A DNA stretch of 64,000 bases from Amycolatopsis orientalis DSM 40040 = KCTC 9412 (lineage in GTDB: Bacteria; Actinomycetota; Actinomycetes; Mycobacteriales; Pseudonocardiaceae): contig NZ_ASJB01000064.1 of NCBI RefSeq assembly GCF_000478275.1, forward strand, positions 186,001-250,000, given 5' to 3'. The translations under genes were made by a program, and so were the position numbers. Shown here one piece after another: positions 61,183 through 64,000 of this stretch; within the stretch, counting starts at the first letter, position 1, and every line of letters starts with the position of its first letter. The notes under the pieces were generated by a model. The model searched no databases, was not told where the DNA came from, and worked only from the letters and a program-made list of their open reading frames with translations.

Positions 61183-62280
61183 TCACGGGTTGACGGCGAG
61201 CACCAGGAACGAGGCCAGCAGCACCAGGTGCACGCCGCCCTGCAGCCGGGTCGCGCGGCCGGGGACCACGGTGAGCACGCTGACCGCGATCGTCAGCGCG
61301 AGCAGCACGATGTGGGTGGCGCCCAGGCCCAGCAGCAGGGGCCCGTCCAGCCAGATCGACGCCAGCGCGATGGTCGGGATGGTGAGCCCGATACTCGCGA
61401 TCGCCGAACCGTAGGCGAGGTTGAGGCTGGTCTGCATCCGGTCGCGCCGCGCGGCCCGCGTCGCGGCCAGGGTTTCGGGCAGCAGCACCAGCAACGCGAT
61501 CACGACACCGACGAACGACTGCGGGAAGCCCGCCGCACGGACCCCCGCTTCGATCGCGGGTGATTCGACCTTCGCCAGGCCGACCACGGCGACCAGCGCG
61601 ACGAGGAGCAGGCCGAGGCTGGTCAGCGCCGCCTTGTTGGTGGGCGGCTCGGCGTGCTCTTCCTCCTTGACGGCGCCGTCGTTGTCGACCGGCAGGAAGA
61701 AGTCGCGGTGGCGCACGGTCTGGGTGAGCACGAAGAGGCCGTAGAGCAGCAACGACGCGATCGCGGCGAAGGTGAGCTGTGTACTGCTGAAGGCGGGGCC
61801 GGGTGTGCTGAAGGTGAACGTCGGCAGCACGAGGGTCACCGACGCGAGCGTGGCCACGGTGGCGAGGGCGCCGCCGCTGCCCTCGGGGTTGAAGTGCGTC
61901 GCCCCGTAGCGGCGGGCGCCGACCATGAGCGAGATACCGGTGATGCCGTTCATGGTGATCATCACCGCGGCGAACACCGTGTCGCGGGCCAGCGTGCCGG
62001 CCTCGGGGCCGCCGGAAGACATCATCGTGACGATCAGCGCGACCTCGATGACGGTGACCGCGATGGCCAGCACCAGCGAGCCGAAGGGTTCCCCGACCCG
62101 ATGCGCGACCACTTCGGCGTGATGCACTGCGGCCAGCACCGTGGCGCCGAGGGCGAGCGCGACGACGGCCACCGGGACCGGTCCCAGGTCGCGGCCCCAG
62201 CTCAGCGCCAGCACCACTATGGCGACGACCGGCGTGGCGGTGGTCCAGGAGACGGGGAATCGTCCGGTGGTGGCGGCCAT
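61183..62280 (-). CDS. Calcium/proton antiporter-like cation exchanger (ChaA/CaCA family)
   Basis: A 365-residue membrane protein with about eleven helices. The alpha-repeat motifs are VIEVALIVTMMSSGGP...DTVFAAVMITMNGITGISLMVG in the first half and LLPETLAATRAARRDRMQTSLNLAYGSAIASIGLTIPTIA in the second, each with the essential Glu. An acidic cytoplasmic loop (VKEEEHAE) lies between. It resembles ChaA, which exports Ca2+ or Na+ for protons. ATG 62280 with AAGGTGA upstream. It ends 54 bp before the ligase start, so the two could share a transcript. Confidence 0.9.
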   Translation of the reverse strand: MAATTGRFPVSWTTATPVVAIVVLALSWGRDLGPVPVAVVALALGATVLAAVHHAEVVAHRVGEPFGSLVLAIAVTVIEVALIVTMMSSGGPEAGTLARDTVFAAVMITMNGITGISLMVGARRYGATHFNPEGSGGALATVATLASVTLVLPTFTFSTPGPAFSSTQLTFAAIASLLLYGLFVLTQTVRHRDFFLPVDNDGAVKEEEHAEPPTNKAALTSLGLLLVALVAVVGLAKVESPAIEAGVRAAGFPQSFVGVVIALLVLLPETLAATRAARRDRMQTSLNLAYGSAIASIGLTIPTIALASIWLDGPLLLGLGATHIVLLALTIAVSVLTVVPGRATRLQGGVHLVLLASFLVLAVNP

Positions 62281-62322
62281 GAGGTCACCTTCGCATACCG
62301 TGCGTGACACCGCCGTTCCAGT

Positions 62323-62368
62323 CTCGTGAGTGGTAATGACGGTTAGAACCGTCATTACCACTCACGAG
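62323..62368. repeat. Family A palindrome, copy 9 (perfect)
   Basis: 46 bp, centre AG, lying between the antiporter start and the 3' end of the leftward TetR gene. The stop and last three residues (REW) of TetR lie inside it. Confidence 0.92.
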
Positions 62369-62915
62369 GCGACGCGGCCTGGCGGGCGCCGACTCCGTTC
62401 AGGAAGGTGCTGACGAGCAGGTCGGCGGCGCGCGGGGCGGGCAGGTCCTCCCGTGAGGCGAGATGCAGGAGCTGGATCAGCAGACGGCTGGCCCAGCCTT
62501 CCGGGACATCCGCGCGGAGGAATCCTTCCTCGGTCGCCCGCCGGAGGAAGGCATCCACCTCGGCGGTGAGCCGCGCACGACGGTCCTGAATGGACGGTTC
62601 GGCGCGCATCCTGGTCAGCTCGACGGGCCAGGTGCGGTTGACCTCGATGATGCCCTCGGCGTAGCGGTGCAGCGCCACGGGGACCGCGGACTCGGTGAGC
62701 CGGGCGGCGCGGACGACCTCCTCGACCGCGGTCAGCCTGGAGTCGTAGATGGCCGCCAGAAGGTCTTCGCGGGAGGCGAAACGCCGGTAGACGGTGCGCC
62801 GGTCGACGCCTGCTTCGGCGGCGATCGCGCTGATGCTGGTCGCGGGATCGCGCGCCAGCATCGCCGCGCCCGTGGTCAGGACCGCTTCGAGATTTCGCGC
62901 CGCATCAGCTCTCAC
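62355..62915 (-). CDS. TetR family transcriptional regulator
   Basis: A 186-residue TetR protein: HTH ATSISAIAAEAGVDRRTVYRRFASREDLLAAIYDSR at about residues 25-60, then a helical ligand domain. GTG 62915 without an obvious ribosome binding site. The C-terminus ends SPREW, with REW and TAA encoded by family A copy 9, so the element has probably truncated or replaced the original end. It is divergent from the aldehyde dehydrogenase and probably controls it through the inverted repeat between them. Confidence 0.92.
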   Translation of the reverse strand: MRADAARNLEAVLTTGAAMLARDPATSISAIAAEAGVDRRTVYRRFASREDLLAAIYDSRLTAVEEVVRAARLTESAVPVALHRYAEGIIEVNRTWPVELTRMRAEPSIQDRRARLTAEVDAFLRRATEEGFLRADVPEGWASRLLIQLLHLASREDLPAPRAADLLVSTFLNGVGARQAASPREW

Positions 62916-62944
62916 CGTCGGGAATGTATCACACGGCTGTGTCG

Positions 62945-62986
62945 TTAACCGTCATAAGTGCTACATTGATGTGACAGTTAAGGAGG
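62945..62986. promoter_or_regulatory. TetR operator candidate and ALDH ribosome binding site
   Basis: TTAACCGTCA (62945-62954) and TGACAGTTAA (62972-62981) form an inverted repeat with one mismatch and a 17-bp spacer. AAGGAGG (62980-62986) is the ribosome binding site for the GTG at 62994 and touches the right half-site. Confidence 0.65.
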
Positions 62987-62993
62987 CGGAACG

Positions 62994-64000
62994 GTGATCA
63001 CGAAGGACAAGCTTTTCATCGGAGGCGAATGGACGACGCCGAGCGACCCGGCGCTACTGGACATCGTGTCCCCGCACGACCAGTCGGTTCTGGGGCGCGT
63101 CGTGCAGGCGCTTCCCGCTGATGTCGACCGCGCCGTCGCCGCGGCCAGGACCGCCTTCGACGAAGGACCGTGGCCGAAGACCTCGCCGAAGGAACGGATA
63201 GCGGTTCTTCGGCGCCTGAACGCGTTGAGGGAAGTCCGCGCGGACGAGATCGCCGAGCTGATCTCGGCCGAGAACGGCTCGGCGCTGTGGTTCACGCGGG
63301 CGGGCCAGCCCGGGGTGGGCCGCTTGGCCGTCTCGTATCTGAAGGCGGCCGAAGAGCTCGGGTGGGAGGAGACGCTCACGCCGTCGGACCCGTCCGCGCC
63401 GTTCCGCTCGATCGTGCGCCGGGAGCCGATCGGGGTGGTCGCCGCGATCATCCCGTGGAATTCACCGTTCTCGGCGTCGATGGCCAAGATCGTCCCGGCC
63501 CTGCTCGCGGGGAACACGGTCGTTCTCAAGGTTTCGCCGGAGAACTCGCTCAGCATGAGCCTGCTCGCGGATCTGCTGGCGGAGGCCGGGTTGCCGTCCG
63601 GGGTGATCAGCGTGCTGCCCGCCGATCGGGAGACCAGCGAATACCTGGTGAAACACCCCGGCGTCGACAAGATCGCGTTCACCGGTTCGACCGCGGCCGG
63701 CCGCCGGATCGCGTCGCTGGCCGGCGAGCGCCTCAAGCGGGTCAGCCTGGAACTGGGTGGCAAATCCGCGGCCGTGATCCTGCCGGACGCCGTCCTCGAC
63801 GACGTGATCGCCGGGCTGAAGTTCGGGTCGCTGCTCAACAACGGCGAGGCGTGCATCGCGCAGACGCGGATCCTCGCGCCGCGCGGCCGGTACGCCGAGG
63901 TCGTCGCCGCGCTGAAGGAGATGACGGAGTCCCTGGTCGTCGGAGACCCGGCCGACGAGAAGACCTTCATCGGCCCGATGGTGCGGCCCGGCCAGCAGCA
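62994..64000 (+). CDS. Aldehyde dehydrogenase, N-terminal part
   Basis: 335 codons of an NAD(P)-dependent aldehyde dehydrogenase continuing past the window. Seen: KLFIGGEWTTPSDPALLDIVSPHDQSVLGRV, IIPWNSPF (cofactor site), LKVSPENSLS, FTGSTAAGRRI, LELGGKSAAVI with the general-base Glu, and Cys287 in NNGEACIAQTR as the catalytic thiol. The substrate cannot be assigned. GTG 62994 has AAGGAGG 7 bp upstream. The divergent TetR gene and operator suggest induction by an aldehyde or its precursor. Confidence 0.95.
   Translation, partial: MITKDKLFIGGEWTTPSDPALLDIVSPHDQSVLGRVVQALPADVDRAVAAARTAFDEGPWPKTSPKERIAVLRRLNALREVRADEIAELISAENGSALWFTRAGQPGVGRLAVSYLKAAEELGWEETLTPSDPSAPFRSIVRREPIGVVAAIIPWNSPFSASMAKIVPALLAGNTVVLKVSPENSLSMSLLADLLAEAGLPSGVISVLPADRETSEYLVKHPGVDKIAFTGSTAAGRRIASLAGERLKRVSLELGGKSAAVILPDAVLDDVIAGLKFGSLLNNGEACIAQTRILAPRGRYAEVVAALKEMTESLVVGDPADEKTFIGPMVRPGQQ

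Overview
The window is high-GC DNA with many GTG starts, ATGA/GTGA-type gene overlaps and actinobacterial gene families (SARP/BTAD regulator, SigJ-type sigma factor, CmtR, DUF4360, a luciferase-like oxidoreductase, 2-methylisoborneol genes). It looks like the chromosome of a filamentous actinomycete, most likely Amycolatopsis or a close Pseudonocardiaceae relative. That assignment is inference from gene content. I saw no tRNA, rRNA, CRISPR array, transposase, integrase or phage gene.

Layout. 1-7.1 kb: a partial unknown gene, an imine reductase divergent from a MerR regulator, a membrane protein, malate dehydrogenase, a MarR regulator divergent from an NTF2-like plus luciferase-like operon, and two tandem DUF4360 secreted proteins. 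7.1-14.0 kb: a leftward run sigJ (frameshifted) - SDR - GH92 mannosidase - FUSC transporter. 14.3-24.9 kb: M36 metallopeptidase, MFS exporter with a structured leader, a very large secreted GH92 enzyme and a secreted tannase/feruloyl esterase. 25.0-32.2 kb: an ABC export system (two ATPases, one FtsX-like permease) behind a SARP/LuxR-like ATPase regulator. 32.3-38.9 kb: two tandem imine reductases, LysR/EamA/SDR divergon, small membrane proteins, TetR and RraA. 38.9-51.8 kb: a glucuronoxylan utilisation locus. A LacI repressor sits at a divergent promoter that drives a sugar ABC importer and GH115 alpha-glucuronidase one way, and GH3 glycosidase and an SGNH esterase the other way. A second LacI is divergent from a GH10 xylanase. 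52.0-53.7 kb: a cmtR - cation diffusion facilitator - methyltransferase metal-response operon. 54.2-59.1 kb: a four-gene operon with two different family 2B encapsulin shell proteins (HK97 fold with a cyclic-nucleotide-binding domain), GPP 2-C-methyltransferase and 2-methylisoborneol synthase. 59.1-64 kb: an NAD-dependent DNA ligase, a Ca2+/H+ antiporter homologue, a TetR regulator and a partial aldehyde dehydrogenase.

How the main systems fit together. In the 2-MIB operon the methyltransferase makes 2-methyl-GPP, the terpene synthase cyclises it to 2-methylisoborneol, and the shells probably enclose the synthase through its disordered Pro-rich N-terminus. In the xylan locus, secreted GH10 and GH115 enzymes cut glucuronoxylan, the ABC importer takes up oligosaccharides, and GH3 finishes them inside the cell.

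The least explained structure is in the intergenic DNA. A ~46-bp palindrome (family A) occurs nine times. At three loci two A copies (one of them a half copy) flank hairpins of a second family (B) whose apex is GACGTTNAACGTC or a near variant, giving A-B-A or A-B-B-A modules of 230-310 bp. A third palindrome (family C) occurs twice. Several of these elements run into neighbouring genes and supply their last codons and stop codons.
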